Assembly: GCA_004211785.1 (NCBI GenBank)
Contig: SHBX01000001.1
Span: 248,001-312,000, forward strand
DNA length: 64,000 nt
DNA from: Winogradskyella sp.
GTDB lineage: Bacteria > Bacteroidota > Bacteroidia > Flavobacteriales > Flavobacteriaceae
Direction: 5' to 3'
Within the stretch, counting starts at the first letter, position 1; each line of letters opens with the position of its first letter. The translations under genes were made by a program, and so were the position numbers. Under the pieces are notes generated by a model. It made no database searches. It was not told the origin of the DNA and saw nothing but the letters and a program-made list of their open reading frames with translations. Of the stretch, positions 1 to 9,703 are shown piece by piece.

Positions 1-118
1 AAATCTATCTATCTTAAAGTCGGGTAAAGCAAAAGCTATCAGATTTTCTACATTAGAAGCCATTTGCAACGCACTAGATTGCCAACCAAGTGATATTTTA
101 GAGTATGTTGAAGTATAG
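1..118 (+). CDS. Cro/C1-type (XRE family) small DNA-binding regulator, 3' end only
   Basis: The gene enters from the left edge of the window and is not in the ORF track. Reading frame 2 gives 38 residues ending in TAG at 116-118, with the motif FSTLEAICNALDCQPSDILE. This is the last part of a helix-turn-helix of the short YozG/HTH_26 kind, which are usually about 65-75 residues in total, so roughly half is visible. These proteins act as stand-alone repressors or toxin-antitoxin type regulators, and the target cannot be told from this fragment. A tandem 11-bp repeat lies 10 bases beyond its stop and could be a binding site for it or for another factor (inference). Confidence 0.75.
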   Translation, partial: NLSILKSGKAKAIRFSTLEAICNALDCQPSDILEYVEV

Positions 119-127
119 TTGCCGTTT

Positions 128-149
128 AAAACTATACAAAAACTATACA
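128..149. repeat. Perfect tandem 11-bp repeat (2 copies) between the regulator and the lectin gene
   Basis: AAAACTATACA occurs twice head to tail with no spacer. The 11-bp period is about one helical turn, so the two copies present the same face of the DNA. It lies about 60 bases upstream of the start codon of the next gene and just after the XRE regulator. An operator is possible but nothing proves it. Confidence 0.5.
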
Positions 150-209
150 ACGGTATAATTCTATTGTGCATCAGTATATTGTTTAATATCTTAATACACT
201 AAACCATAA

Positions 210-3059
210 ATGTTGAGTGTAAAAGATTATATAGCCTTAATATTCTTATATTTTTCGTGTTCTGTATTACATGCACAACTTAACGCAACAACGATAGGAG
301 ATGCGCAAAGTCTAGGTAATAATTGTTTTATTATTACTCAAGACATATTAAGTCAGGTTGGTGGTGTTTGGTATGATAATGCCATAGATTTTGATCAAGA
401 CTTCACTATAAATTATCAAAATAATTTTGGAAGTAAAGATGGAAATGGTGCAGACGGCATGGCCTTAGTTTTTAAAGATAATTCAACGCCTCAGTTAGGA
501 AACGCTGGTGGTGGTATGGGATACCAAAATATAGGTTCACTCACAGATCCAATATCAGAGGCATCATTAACGATAGAGTTTGATACTTATTTAAATAACA
601 CACCTCAAGAAGGGCTTTTAGCTGATCCGTTTTTTGATCATATTGCAATAATGCGTAATGGTAATCCAAATCATAATAGTACTGATAATTTAGCAGGTCC
701 AGTACAAGCTAGTAATACATCTCAAAATATTGAAGATGGGAATACGCATGAAATAAAAATTGATTGGAATGCTTCTACTCAAATACTAAGTGTATTTTTT
801 GATTGCGAATTAAGGTTGTCTCTAAACTTAGACGTAAAAAACACTATTTTTTCTGGTGATGATACTGTCTTTTTTGGCTTTGTAGGATCAACAGGAGGTT
901 TATCTAATTTACATCAAGTCTGTTTTAATAGTATTTCATTTATAGATAATTTACAATTACAAGATGAAACTATATGTGAGAATGATGACATTCAAGTAGA
1001 CGCTACTATTCCAAGTGGTGTTACATATGTCTGGACACCAACTAATGGTGTTAGTGACCCCAATATTGCTAATCCATCATTTTTTCCAAATACTACCACG
1101 ACATACACTGTTACTATAAGTGATATTTGTGGAGACACGACTGTAGACGATTTTATGTTAACGGTCTTACCAGTCGAGACACCTACTTTTAATACTGTTC
1201 CTCCAATTTGTGTAGGAGGTTCTTTGACGTCATTACCAACAACTTCTCTTGAGGGTATAACAGGAACTTGGTCACCGACTTTAACCAATACACAAACTAC
1301 GACCTATACATTTACGCCAGATGGAGGTTGCGCCAATTCTACGACTTTAGACATTGTTGTTATTCCTCTTGCGTTACCCACATTTAATTCTGTAGCTCCC
1401 ATTTGTCAGGGAGAAACACTTGCTCCATTACCAACGACTTCTAATAACGGAATTACAGGAACATGGTCTCCAGCTCTAAATAATACGAGTACAACCATAT
1501 ACACATTTATGCCAGACACTGGACAAGGTTGCGTGGACACAGCCACGCTACAAATTGATGTTATAGCTCCAATTACTCCCAGTTTTGATAATGTGACATC
1601 TATTTGTGAAGGTGAAACTTTAGCGCCATTACCAACGACGTCTAATAATGGAATTACAGGAACGTGGTCTCCAGCTTTAAATAATACCACTACAACAACC
1701 TATACTTTTACCCCAAGTATTGGAGAATGTGCGATATCTACAACACTTGATGTTATAGTCAATCCTCCAGTGTTACCTGTGTTTGATGCTATTGATTCTA
1801 TTTGCGAAGGAGAAGCTCTTGCTCCATTACCAACGACTTCTAATAATGGGATATCAGGAACATGGTCTCCAGCTTTAAATAATACCACTACAACCACGTA
1901 TACTTTTACGCCAAATGCTGGAGAATGTGCTATCACAACTACACTAGATATTGTAGTGGACATACCTGTTACTCCGATTTTTAATTCATTAGGTTCTTTC
2001 TGCGAGGGAGATACACTTCCACCATTACCCACGACGTCTAATAATGGCATATCGGGAACATGGTCTCCTGCTCTAAATAATATGGTGACTACCACATATA
2101 CATTTATGCCAAATGTTGATGAGTGCGCCAACACTACAGATTTAACAATTACTATTATTCCTAACATAGTGGCAGATTTTGATGCTGTTGGTGCTATTTG
2201 CCCAGGTGAATTTTTACAAGAATTACCATTAGTTTCTAACAATGGGATTACTGGTGTTTGGTTACCAGCATTAGATAACCAAAATACCACAGAATATACC
2301 TTTACACCAGATACAGGTCAAGGTTGCGTAGTTGGAAACACTTTGACAATTCAAGTGCTTCAACCTGTAATTCCATCTTTTAGTTTACCAGATTTTATTT
2401 GTCAAGGTGATACCACATTTGTATTACCTGTAATTTCTAATGAAGGTATCACAGGCATTTGGTCAGAGCCCGTTAATAATCAAATAACAACAACCTATAT
2501 TTTTACGCCAGACCCAAATCAATGTGCTTCAATTGTAGACGAGGAAATACAAGTTTTATCAGTAAATACATTAGCACTTTCTATTGAATTGATTTCAGAA
2601 CCATTTAGCGATAATCAAATTGTAGTTGCTACGGCAACCGGAGGTGATGGTATGTACGAGTATCAATTAGATAATGGTGTTTGGACAAGTCAAAATACAT
2701 TTTCAAATATAACAGGTTGTGATGAACATGTCATTAATGTACGTCAGCTTAATGGTTGTAGTATAGCGGGTGTAGAAACATTTCGTGTTTTGGATTATCC
2801 TAAATTTTTCACACCTAACGGAGATGGTTTTAATGATTTATGGAACATTAAGTGTTTAAATAATCAAGCGATAGCTCGAATATATATATTTGATAGACTT
2901 GGAAAATTATTAAAGACTTTCAGTCCTAGTGGCTCAGGTTGGAATGGAACTTATAATGGCGCATTAATGCCAACAAGTGATTATTGGTTTAGAGTAGATT
3001 ATTTGGGAAATGATAATACTTCAAGGACATTTACGTCGCACTTTACCTTGAAACGATAA
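210..3059 (+). CDS. Secreted L-type-lectin-domain protein with seven internal repeats and a T9SS type B (CHU_C) sorting domain
   Basis: A 949-residue exported protein. Residues 1-23 are a signal peptide ending in HAQ. Residues about 24-245 resemble a legume-type (L-type) lectin domain (GADGMALVF, then IEFDTYLNN), a fold that binds carbohydrate. After one diverged copy, seven repeats of about 66 residues cover residues 322-782, each with one conserved Cys near the start (ICEGE) and one near the end, plus a TW(S)PALNNT core; they look like Ig-like beta modules. The C-terminus from about residue 862 (FFTPNGDGFNDLWNI ... FTLKR) is the gliding-associated CHU_C domain that directs secretion through the type IX system and surface attachment. 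The likely role is a surface adhesin or glycan-binding protein (inference). No enzyme domain is visible. The gene stands alone; umuC starts 43 bases downstream. Confidence 0.85.
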   Translation: MLSVKDYIALIFLYFSCSVLHAQLNATTIGDAQSLGNNCFIITQDILSQVGGVWYDNAIDFDQDFTINYQNNFGSKDGNGADGMALVFKDNSTPQLGNAGGGMGYQNIGSLTDPISEASLTIEFDTYLNNTPQEGLLADPFFDHIAIMRNGNPNHNSTDNLAGPVQASNTSQNIEDGNTHEIKIDWNASTQILSVFFDCELRLSLNLDVKNTIFSGDDTVFFGFVGSTGGLSNLHQVCFNSISFIDNLQLQDETICENDDIQVDATIPSGVTYVWTPTNGVSDPNIANPSFFPNTTTTYTVTISDICGDTTVDDFMLTVLPVETPTFNTVPPICVGGSLTSLPTTSLEGITGTWSPTLTNTQTTTYTFTPDGGCANSTTLDIVVIPLALPTFNSVAPICQGETLAPLPTTSNNGITGTWSPALNNTSTTIYTFMPDTGQGCVDTATLQIDVIAPITPSFDNVTSICEGETLAPLPTTSNNGITGTWSPALNNTTTTTYTFTPSIGECAISTTLDVIVNPPVLPVFDAIDSICEGEALAPLPTTSNNGISGTWSPALNNTTTTTYTFTPNAGECAITTTLDIVVDIPVTPIFNSLGSFCEGDTLPPLPTTSNNGISGTWSPALNNMVTTTYTFMPNVDECANTTDLTITIIPNIVADFDAVGAICPGEFLQELPLVSNNGITGVWLPALDNQNTTEYTFTPDTGQGCVVGNTLTIQVLQPVIPSFSLPDFICQGDTTFVLPVISNEGITGIWSEPVNNQITTTYIFTPDPNQCASIVDEEIQVLSVNTLALSIELISEPFSDNQIVVATATGGDGMYEYQLDNGVWTSQNTFSNITGCDEHVINVRQLNGCSIAGVETFRVLDYPKFFTPNGDGFNDLWNIKCLNNQAIARIYIFDRLGKLLKTFSPSGSGWNGTYNGALMPTSDYWFRVDYLGNDNTSRTFTSHFTLKR
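1173..2555 (+). repeat. Seven tandem ~198-bp protein-coding repeats
   Basis: These are repeats of about 66 codons inside the lectin/T9SS gene. Units 2 to 5 are close to identical over a 25-residue core (LPTTSNNGITGTWSPALNN), while units 1, 6 and 7 are diverged. The pattern suggests recent duplication or gene conversion at the centre of an older array. This is protein-coding, not CRISPR. Confidence 0.85.
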
Positions 3060-3102
3060 AAATATACGTCAATTTTAGGAGTTTATTTTATCTTTATAGT
3101 CT

Positions 3103-4359
3103 ATGTATGCTTTAGTCGATTGTAATAATTTCTATACCTCTTGCGAGCGTGTTTTTAATCCTAATTTAGAAGGAAAACCTGTCGCTATTCTTAGTAATAA
3201 TGATGGTTGTGTTATCTCTATGAGTGACGAAGCTAAAGTATTACAATTGCCTTTTGGCGCACCTATTTTTAAGTGGGAAGGGTTTTGTAAGTTGAATAAT
3301 ATTACAGTATTATCATCTAACTATCCATTATATGGCGATATGAGCAGTCGAGTAATGAAAATACTTGAACAATTTACTCCAGATGTTGAGGTGTACAGTA
3401 TTGATGAGGCTTTTCTTCAGTTTGAAGGCTTTGATAATTATAATTTTGATGATTATGGTCTTGAAATTAGGCAACGTATATTAAAATGGACGGGAATTCC
3501 AACATGTGTAGGGATTGCACCAACAAAGGCATTAAGTAAAGTTGCCAATAAAATTGCGCGTAAGTTTCCAGAAGAAACTAAAGGAAGCTATGTTATAAAT
3601 TCTGATGAAAGCCGAATAAAAGCTCTAAAATGGATAAAGCTTGAAAGTGTTTGGGGTATTGGCCGTGGTCTGCAAAAGCGGTTGAAAGCTAAAGGCTGTA
3701 AAACAGCATACGATTTTATACAGCTAAATGATGAGTGGGTTAGAAAAACATTCTCTATAACAGAATGGAAACTTAAAAAAGACTTAGAAGGTGTTTCAAA
3801 AATAGAACTAGATGAACCAACTCGCAAGCGCGCAATTGCAACGACACGAAGCTTTGATTATACGTATGATGATATCAATTATATAAAGGAGCGTGTTTCA
3901 ACCTTTGCAACAAGTTGTGCTGAAAAATTGCGTAAGCAAGGTTCTAGTTGTCATATGGTTATTGTAAGCTTGAGTAGCAATAGACATAAAAAAGAGCTTG
4001 AGCAGCATCGCGCAAGTACCATAGTAAGTTTTCCTTATCCTACAGACTCTTCGCTGTTAATTAGTAGAGAAGCTGTAAAAGCGGTACAATCTATTTTTAA
4101 AAAAGGAATTAAATATAAAAGAGCTGGTGTTATTGTCACTGGTTTGGTACCAACAGATAATTATCAGTTAGATATGTTTAGTGAAGAAGACCCTAAGCAT
4201 AAACCTTTAATGTCTGCTATTGATACGATAAATAAAAAGTATAAAGGCGATAAAATTAAAATCGGTAACCAAGACTTAGAGCGTACATGGAAAATGCGTC
4301 AAGAGCGTTTGTCACCTAGATATACCACAAATATTAACGATATTATTATTGTAAAGTAA
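3103..4359 (+). CDS. umuC: Y-family DNA polymerase V catalytic subunit UmuC
   Basis: 418 residues, close to the 422 of E. coli UmuC. It copies past DNA lesions as the catalytic subunit of Pol V. The N-terminus YALVDCNNFYTSCERVF carries the first catalytic Asp (D6), and VYSIDEAF carries the D101/E102 pair. A helix-hairpin-helix region (VWGIGRGLQKRL) and the little-finger domain follow, with the C-terminal DUF4113-like tail ending in ERTWKMRQERLSPRYT typical of UmuC rather than DinB. The start is fixed by the conserved N-terminus. An imperfect promoter -7 box (TATCTTTA, 3089-3096) lies just ahead, so the gene may have its own start site despite the short gap to the lectin gene. umuD follows after 7 bases, the reverse of the usual umuDC order. 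Confidence 0.95.
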   Translation: MYALVDCNNFYTSCERVFNPNLEGKPVAILSNNDGCVISMSDEAKVLQLPFGAPIFKWEGFCKLNNITVLSSNYPLYGDMSSRVMKILEQFTPDVEVYSIDEAFLQFEGFDNYNFDDYGLEIRQRILKWTGIPTCVGIAPTKALSKVANKIARKFPEETKGSYVINSDESRIKALKWIKLESVWGIGRGLQKRLKAKGCKTAYDFIQLNDEWVRKTFSITEWKLKKDLEGVSKIELDEPTRKRAIATTRSFDYTYDDINYIKERVSTFATSCAEKLRKQGSSCHMVIVSLSSNRHKKELEQHRASTIVSFPYPTDSSLLISREAVKAVQSIFKKGIKYKRAGVIVTGLVPTDNYQLDMFSEEDPKHKPLMSAIDTINKKYKGDKIKIGNQDLERTWKMRQERLSPRYTTNINDIIIVK

Positions 4360-4366
4360 ACCCATT

Positions 4367-4807
4367 ATGATAGCACATAAATCAAAAAACCTGACAATTT
4401 TTATTCCAGAACCTACTGAAGATTCTGGAACTCATTTCTTTGATACAGGAATATCAGCAGGCTTTCCATCTCCAGCAGAAGACTTTAAAGAACAACGACT
4501 GTCTTTAGATGAGGAATTGGTAAAGAATAAAGAAGCAACTTTTTATGCGCGAGTGAGTGGACAATCTATGATTGGCGCAGGATTAGACGACAACGATTTA
4601 TTGGTTATTGATAGAAGCCTAGAACCGGAAAATAATAAAATAGCAGTGTGCTTTCTCGATGGAGAGTTTACCGTAAAACGCTTAAGGGTATCTAGTGATG
4701 AGGTTTGGCTTCAACCTGAAAATCCAGATTATCCGATTATAAAAATAACAGAAGAAAACAACTTCGTTATTTGGGGTATTGTAACTAATGTGATTAAAAA
4801 GGTATAA
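4367..4807 (+). CDS. umuD: UmuD-like self-cleaving Pol V accessory protein (S24 peptidase)
   Basis: 146 residues, similar in length to E. coli UmuD (139). It has the LexA/UmuD peptidase fold only, without a helix-turn-helix. The cleavage site is Ala31-Gly32 in ISAGFPSPAEDF (E. coli has Cys-Gly in the same context). The Ser-Lys dyad is Ser67 in SGQSM and Lys104 in GEFTVKRL. After RecA-stimulated self-cleavage, the truncated dimer activates UmuC. It is translationally close to umuC (7-base gap) and only 5 bases from the following AraC-type gene, so all three may be co-transcribed. I do not see a recognisable LexA box upstream, so how the pair is induced is unknown. Confidence 0.92.
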   Translation: MIAHKSKNLTIFIPEPTEDSGTHFFDTGISAGFPSPAEDFKEQRLSLDEELVKNKEATFYARVSGQSMIGAGLDDNDLLVIDRSLEPENNKIAVCFLDGEFTVKRLRVSSDEVWLQPENPDYPIIKITEENNFVIWGIVTNVIKKV

Positions 4808-4812
4808 CCTGT

Positions 4813-5862
4813 ATGACATTTGATAACCCTTTATTATTTTTCATTTGCTCTATTGGGGTCTTTAATGGATTTATAGCGAGTTTTTATTTCCTGTTTTTTA
4901 GCAAACAAAAACGTATTCAGAACTTATTTTTTGGGCTCTTATTATTAATGCTGAGTTTAAGAATAGGAAAATCTGTTTATATCATTTTTACAGAAATGGC
5001 TAATCGAGATTTATTGATTTCTCAAATTGGCCTATCTGCTTGTTTTTTAATAGGAATTTCATTGATTTTTTATTTAAAGTCTTCAGTAGAAAATAGAAAA
5101 ACTATTCCGAAATCTTGGAAAATACATTATATAATTCTTGCTGTAGCTATCATTTTAACGGGAATTTTAAAACCATATAGAACCAATGTAGATTTCTGGC
5201 ACAAGTATTTAATTTACTTTATATATACAGTTTGGGGAATTCACTTAATTTTTTCTGGTTTCGTTTTAAGAGATATTTTCAAGAAACTTGTTAGTAAAAA
5301 AATAAAGTGTACGACTTCAGAGGTTTGGTTAATTGCCGTTTTTGTAGCGAATATATTAATATATTCGGCCTATATTATTGGTTATTTCTACTTGTATTTG
5401 GTTGGGACTATTACATTTTCTGTAGTGTTTTATGCATTGTTAATTTTTCTGCTATTCAAGAAAAATAGAGAAAGTGTTTTTCAAGATATTCCAGAGAAAT
5501 ACGCTGCAAAAAAGATTAATGTAAATGAAGCAGAGAAGCTTATTAATGAACTGTCCTCTTTAATGCAAACTAAAGCGATGTTTAAAAATTCAGATGTAAA
5601 ACTGAAAAACGTAGCAGATGAATTAAATGTTTCTAAGCACCATTTATCTCAATTATTAAATGATAATCTAGGAAAATCCTTTACGCAATATATTAATGAA
5701 CTTAGAACAGAAGAAGCAAAACGCTTACTAGTTGAAAACAACCAATTCATTCTAGAAGCAATAGGTTTTGAAGCTGGTTTTTCATCAAAATCCACATTCT
5801 ATGCTACTTTTAAAAAGGTTGTTGGACAAACACCTGCTGAGTATAAAAAGCAGTTTTCCTAG
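4813..5862 (+). CDS. Membrane-anchored AraC-family transcriptional regulator
   Basis: 349 residues. The N-terminal ~215 residues are about seven hydrophobic segments (from LLFFICSIGVFNGF to FYALLIFLLF). The C-terminal ~110 residues are a double helix-turn-helix of the AraC type (LKNVADELNVSKHHLSQLLN, then the second helix pair ending in VVGQTPAEYKKQF). Such seven-TM AraC proteins are common in Flavobacteriia and are thought to sense something in or across the membrane while bound to DNA. The gene lies 5 bases after umuD and about 100 bases before the Nudix/NTF2/DJ-1 fusion, which it may control (inference from position only). Confidence 0.88.
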   Translation: MTFDNPLLFFICSIGVFNGFIASFYFLFFSKQKRIQNLFFGLLLLMLSLRIGKSVYIIFTEMANRDLLISQIGLSACFLIGISLIFYLKSSVENRKTIPKSWKIHYIILAVAIILTGILKPYRTNVDFWHKYLIYFIYTVWGIHLIFSGFVLRDIFKKLVSKKIKCTTSEVWLIAVFVANILIYSAYIIGYFYLYLVGTITFSVVFYALLIFLLFKKNRESVFQDIPEKYAAKKINVNEAEKLINELSSLMQTKAMFKNSDVKLKNVADELNVSKHHLSQLLNDNLGKSFTQYINELRTEEAKRLLVENNQFILEAIGFEAGFSSKSTFYATFKKVVGQTPAEYKKQFS

Positions 5863-5965
5863 TCATTTTTATCCCATTTTATAATTCTGGACAATTCCAT
5901 TATAACCTAACACTTTAAATTTCATTTGTTTTTTAAAGTTTGTATAGAATTTTAAAAATATACAA

Positions 5966-7603
5966 ATGAAAAAGGCATTCCTTTTATTTATTATAGTCTT
6001 AATGTCTAATTCTCTTTTAGCGCAATCTAAAGATAATCCTGAACCAAATACGACTGTTATTACATTAATTATCCTAAACGATAATGGAGAGGTTTTAATA
6101 AAAAGGGCAACAATAGGTTGGATTACTATAGGTGCGTTTTATGAGCAAAGACAAACGCTTAATGAAGTAATCGCTAGTCTTTCAAATAAATATGGCGTAT
6201 CTATTTCAAAACCTGAACTCAAAGGTGTTTTTACTTATAAATTTGGGTTTAATAATTCTTTAAGTGTAAGGCAACTATATGTTGCTAAATCTACGACTAC
6301 TGAGTTGCCAAAAAACAAAAAAGTTGAATTTCACTGGGTTCCAAAAGATGAGGCTATAGAAAAGTTTAAGAGTACGGTTCCTTCTTTCGGCGAAATGATT
6401 GAGCAAATTTTAGATTATCCTCAAGTAGTTTGGGGTGGATCTTTTTTAATTAATAGAGAAAACGAGAAAAAAACTTCTGAGCAAACAGAAGATTTTTACC
6501 CAATAAGTGACCCATCTGCTTATAGAATAGCATCATCTTATTCAACATCATCATCTAATGCTTTAATAGAGAAAACACTTCAAAATTATATGGAAGGCAG
6601 TTCTTATAACAAGTTAGAAATACTAGAAAGTGCTTTTACAGATAATGCCACCTTATACCTCACTAATAAAGATGGCTTATTTAAACTATATACACCAAAA
6701 GAATATACAGGCTTTTTTAAAAATGCAGATAAGGGTAAGTTCAATGGGCGCTATGCCAAAATTTTAGAAATTCAACAGATAAAAGACATTGCAACTGCTA
6801 AGGTTGAAATTGCAGGTCCTGAAAGAAAATGGGTTTATATTGATTTATTCTTATTAAAAAAGTTAGAGGATGGTTGGAAAATAATCAGCAAAACAGCAAC
6901 TAGAGTCGATGACTCAAAACGGAATTCTGTTTTATTTATTCTTTCTAATGCTCATTTTTACGGAGACACAAAAATAAGCACGGGAAATAGTTTTTCAGAA
7001 ATTGTAAATGCTTATGATGTTTTTAAAAATGCTGGTTATATTGTTGATTTTGTGAGTCCTAAAGGTGGAGCTGTTCCGCTAGCATATATTAATACTTCCG
7101 ACGATATGAGTAAAAAGTATTTGTATGACACTAATTTTATGAATGCACTAAAGAACACGAAATCGCCTTCTGAAATTGATGCTTCTAAATATAAAGCAGT
7201 TCAATACATAGGTGGTGGTGGTGCTATGTTTGGAGTTCCAGAAAATAAAGAAATTCAAAAAATAGCAATGGACGTTTACGAGAAGCATAATGGTATTATT
7301 TCTTCTGTTTGTCATGGCACAGCAGGTATTGTTAATTTAAAAACCAAAGATGGAAAATATTTGGTTGATGGTAAAAGGGTAAGTGGTTATCCAGATGATT
7401 ACGAAAATAAATCAGCACCGTATTTTAAAACATTTCCTTTTTTAATCAAAAAAACAATTGAAGAACGAGGGGGAAGTTTTAGATTTTCAGAAAGAGGGAG
7501 GTTTACTTTAGAAGTTGATGGGCGTTTAGTTACAGGGCAGAATTTTCAATCTTCAAAACCAGTCTCTTTGAAAATTATTGAATTAATAGAATCAAATAAT
7601 TAA
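5966..7603 (+). CDS. Exported fusion: degenerate Nudix + NTF2-like (lumazine-binding type) + DJ-1/PfpI domain
   Basis: 545 residues with a signal peptide (MKKAFLLFIIVLMSNSLLAQ). Residues about 28-150 follow the Nudix fold (VITLIILNDNGEVLIKRA), but the Nudix box at 56-78 (GAFYEQRQTLNEVIASLSNK) has lost the metal-binding and catalytic glutamates, so hydrolase activity is unlikely. Residues about 175-310 resemble the NTF2-like putative lumazine-binding domain. Residues about 315-545 are a DJ-1/PfpI (Hsp31-like) domain with the nucleophile elbow SSVCHGTAG, Cys about 449 followed by His. Members of this superfamily act as glyoxalases, deglycases or chaperones; which applies here is not visible. 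The arrangement suggests a periplasmic binding or stress protein (inference). Transcription probably ends at the hairpin at 7634-7668. Confidence 0.8.
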   Translation: MKKAFLLFIIVLMSNSLLAQSKDNPEPNTTVITLIILNDNGEVLIKRATIGWITIGAFYEQRQTLNEVIASLSNKYGVSISKPELKGVFTYKFGFNNSLSVRQLYVAKSTTTELPKNKKVEFHWVPKDEAIEKFKSTVPSFGEMIEQILDYPQVVWGGSFLINRENEKKTSEQTEDFYPISDPSAYRIASSYSTSSSNALIEKTLQNYMEGSSYNKLEILESAFTDNATLYLTNKDGLFKLYTPKEYTGFFKNADKGKFNGRYAKILEIQQIKDIATAKVEIAGPERKWVYIDLFLLKKLEDGWKIISKTATRVDDSKRNSVLFILSNAHFYGDTKISTGNSFSEIVNAYDVFKNAGYIVDFVSPKGGAVPLAYINTSDDMSKKYLYDTNFMNALKNTKSPSEIDASKYKAVQYIGGGGAMFGVPENKEIQKIAMDVYEKHNGIISSVCHGTAGIVNLKTKDGKYLVDGKRVSGYPDDYENKSAPYFKTFPFLIKKTIEERGGSFRFSERGRFTLEVDGRLVTGQNFQSSKPVSLKIIELIESNN

Positions 7604-7633
7604 AAGGCATAAGAAATTCTAGACTTATCAAAC

Positions 7634-7668
7634 AAAAAACGCGAAGCATTATTTGCTTCGCGTTTTTT
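7634..7668. terminator. Bidirectional intrinsic terminator between the DJ-1 fusion gene and atpC
   Basis: A perfect 15-bp stem (AAAAAACGCGAAGCA and its complement) with a 5-base loop. There is a U-run on both strands, and it sits between two converging genes. Confidence 0.9.
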
Positions 7669-7690
7669 AATGTATATAATTAGATTAATG

Positions 7691-7984
7691 CTAATCTGCT
7701 AATATAATTAGCTTATTATCTTTCATTTCAATAGTACCAGAATTGATACTCACAGTTAATACCTTTTTGTCATCATTATGAGGAACAACATCTGCATGTA
7801 ATTCATCAAATACTAAATGACTTTGCGTATGCGTATTAATTCGTATTGTACCTTCTTTTAATATAGATACAATAGGAGCGTGATCTTTTAACATCTCAAA
7901 CTCACCATTAACACCTGGTACAACTACAGAATCAACCTCTGAACTAAATAAAGTCGCTTCTGGTGATACAATTTCTAAATACAT
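7691..7984 (-). CDS. atpC: ATP synthase F1 epsilon subunit
   Basis: 97 residues beginning MYLEIVSPEATLFSSEVDSVVVPG, the N-terminal beta-sandwich of F1 epsilon, which couples the rotor to the catalytic head. E. coli epsilon has about 139 residues. The missing part is the C-terminal helical hairpin that inhibits ATP hydrolysis, and this short form is usual in Bacteroidota. It lies 17 bases downstream of atpD in the same transcript. The other ATP synthase genes are not in the window; a split of atpDC from the main atp cluster is normal for this phylum. Confidence 0.95.
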   Translation of the reverse strand: MYLEIVSPEATLFSSEVDSVVVPGVNGEFEMLKDHAPIVSILKEGTIRINTHTQSHLVFDELHADVVPHNDDKKVLTVSINSGTIEMKDNKLIILAD

Positions 7985-8001
7985 AATTCTGAAATTTTAT
8001 A

Positions 8002-9513
<1,512 letters not shown>

Positions 9514-9594
9514 TTATATGTTTTTGTTTTGCAATAATTTAAATATGAAAAACAGCTTACCCAATCAAGTTGAGCACGTGCGTTTTTCGCGCTG

Positions 9595-9602
9595 CAAAGA
9601 TA
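9595..9602 (-). promoter_or_regulatory. atpD: Promoter -7 box (TATCTTTG) for atpD-atpC
   Basis: On the minus strand TATCTTTG matches the Bacteroidota -7 consensus TAnnTTTG, 85 bases ahead of the atpD start. The -33 TTTG is only approximate (GTTTA about 19 bases upstream). Confidence 0.5.
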
Positions 9603-9650
9603 GAGTTATTATTTAAAAAATAAACACTTTTTTACGAAGCTTTTTTAGAT

Positions 9651-9681
9651 AAAAAAAGCGCGTTCTATTAGAACGCGCTTT
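9651..9681 (-). terminator. Intrinsic terminator after the SGNH lipoprotein gene
   Basis: An 11-bp perfect stem AAAGCGCGTTC/GAACGCGCTTT with loop TATTA, followed on the minus strand by a run of seven Us. It separates this transcript from the atpD promoter just beyond. Confidence 0.85.
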
Positions 9682-9703
9682 AAGTATTTATTTTTGAATA
9701 ATT

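Noticed and set aside
992-2290. Three minus-strand ORFs (98, 94 and 196 residues) inside the lectin gene
   Set aside because: They are antisense shadows of the repeat array and have matching repeats of their own only because the coding strand repeats.
1173-2555. Repeat array as a CRISPR or non-coding repeat
   Set aside because: The units are 198 bp, keep the reading frame and encode Cys-bearing modules; there are no spacers.
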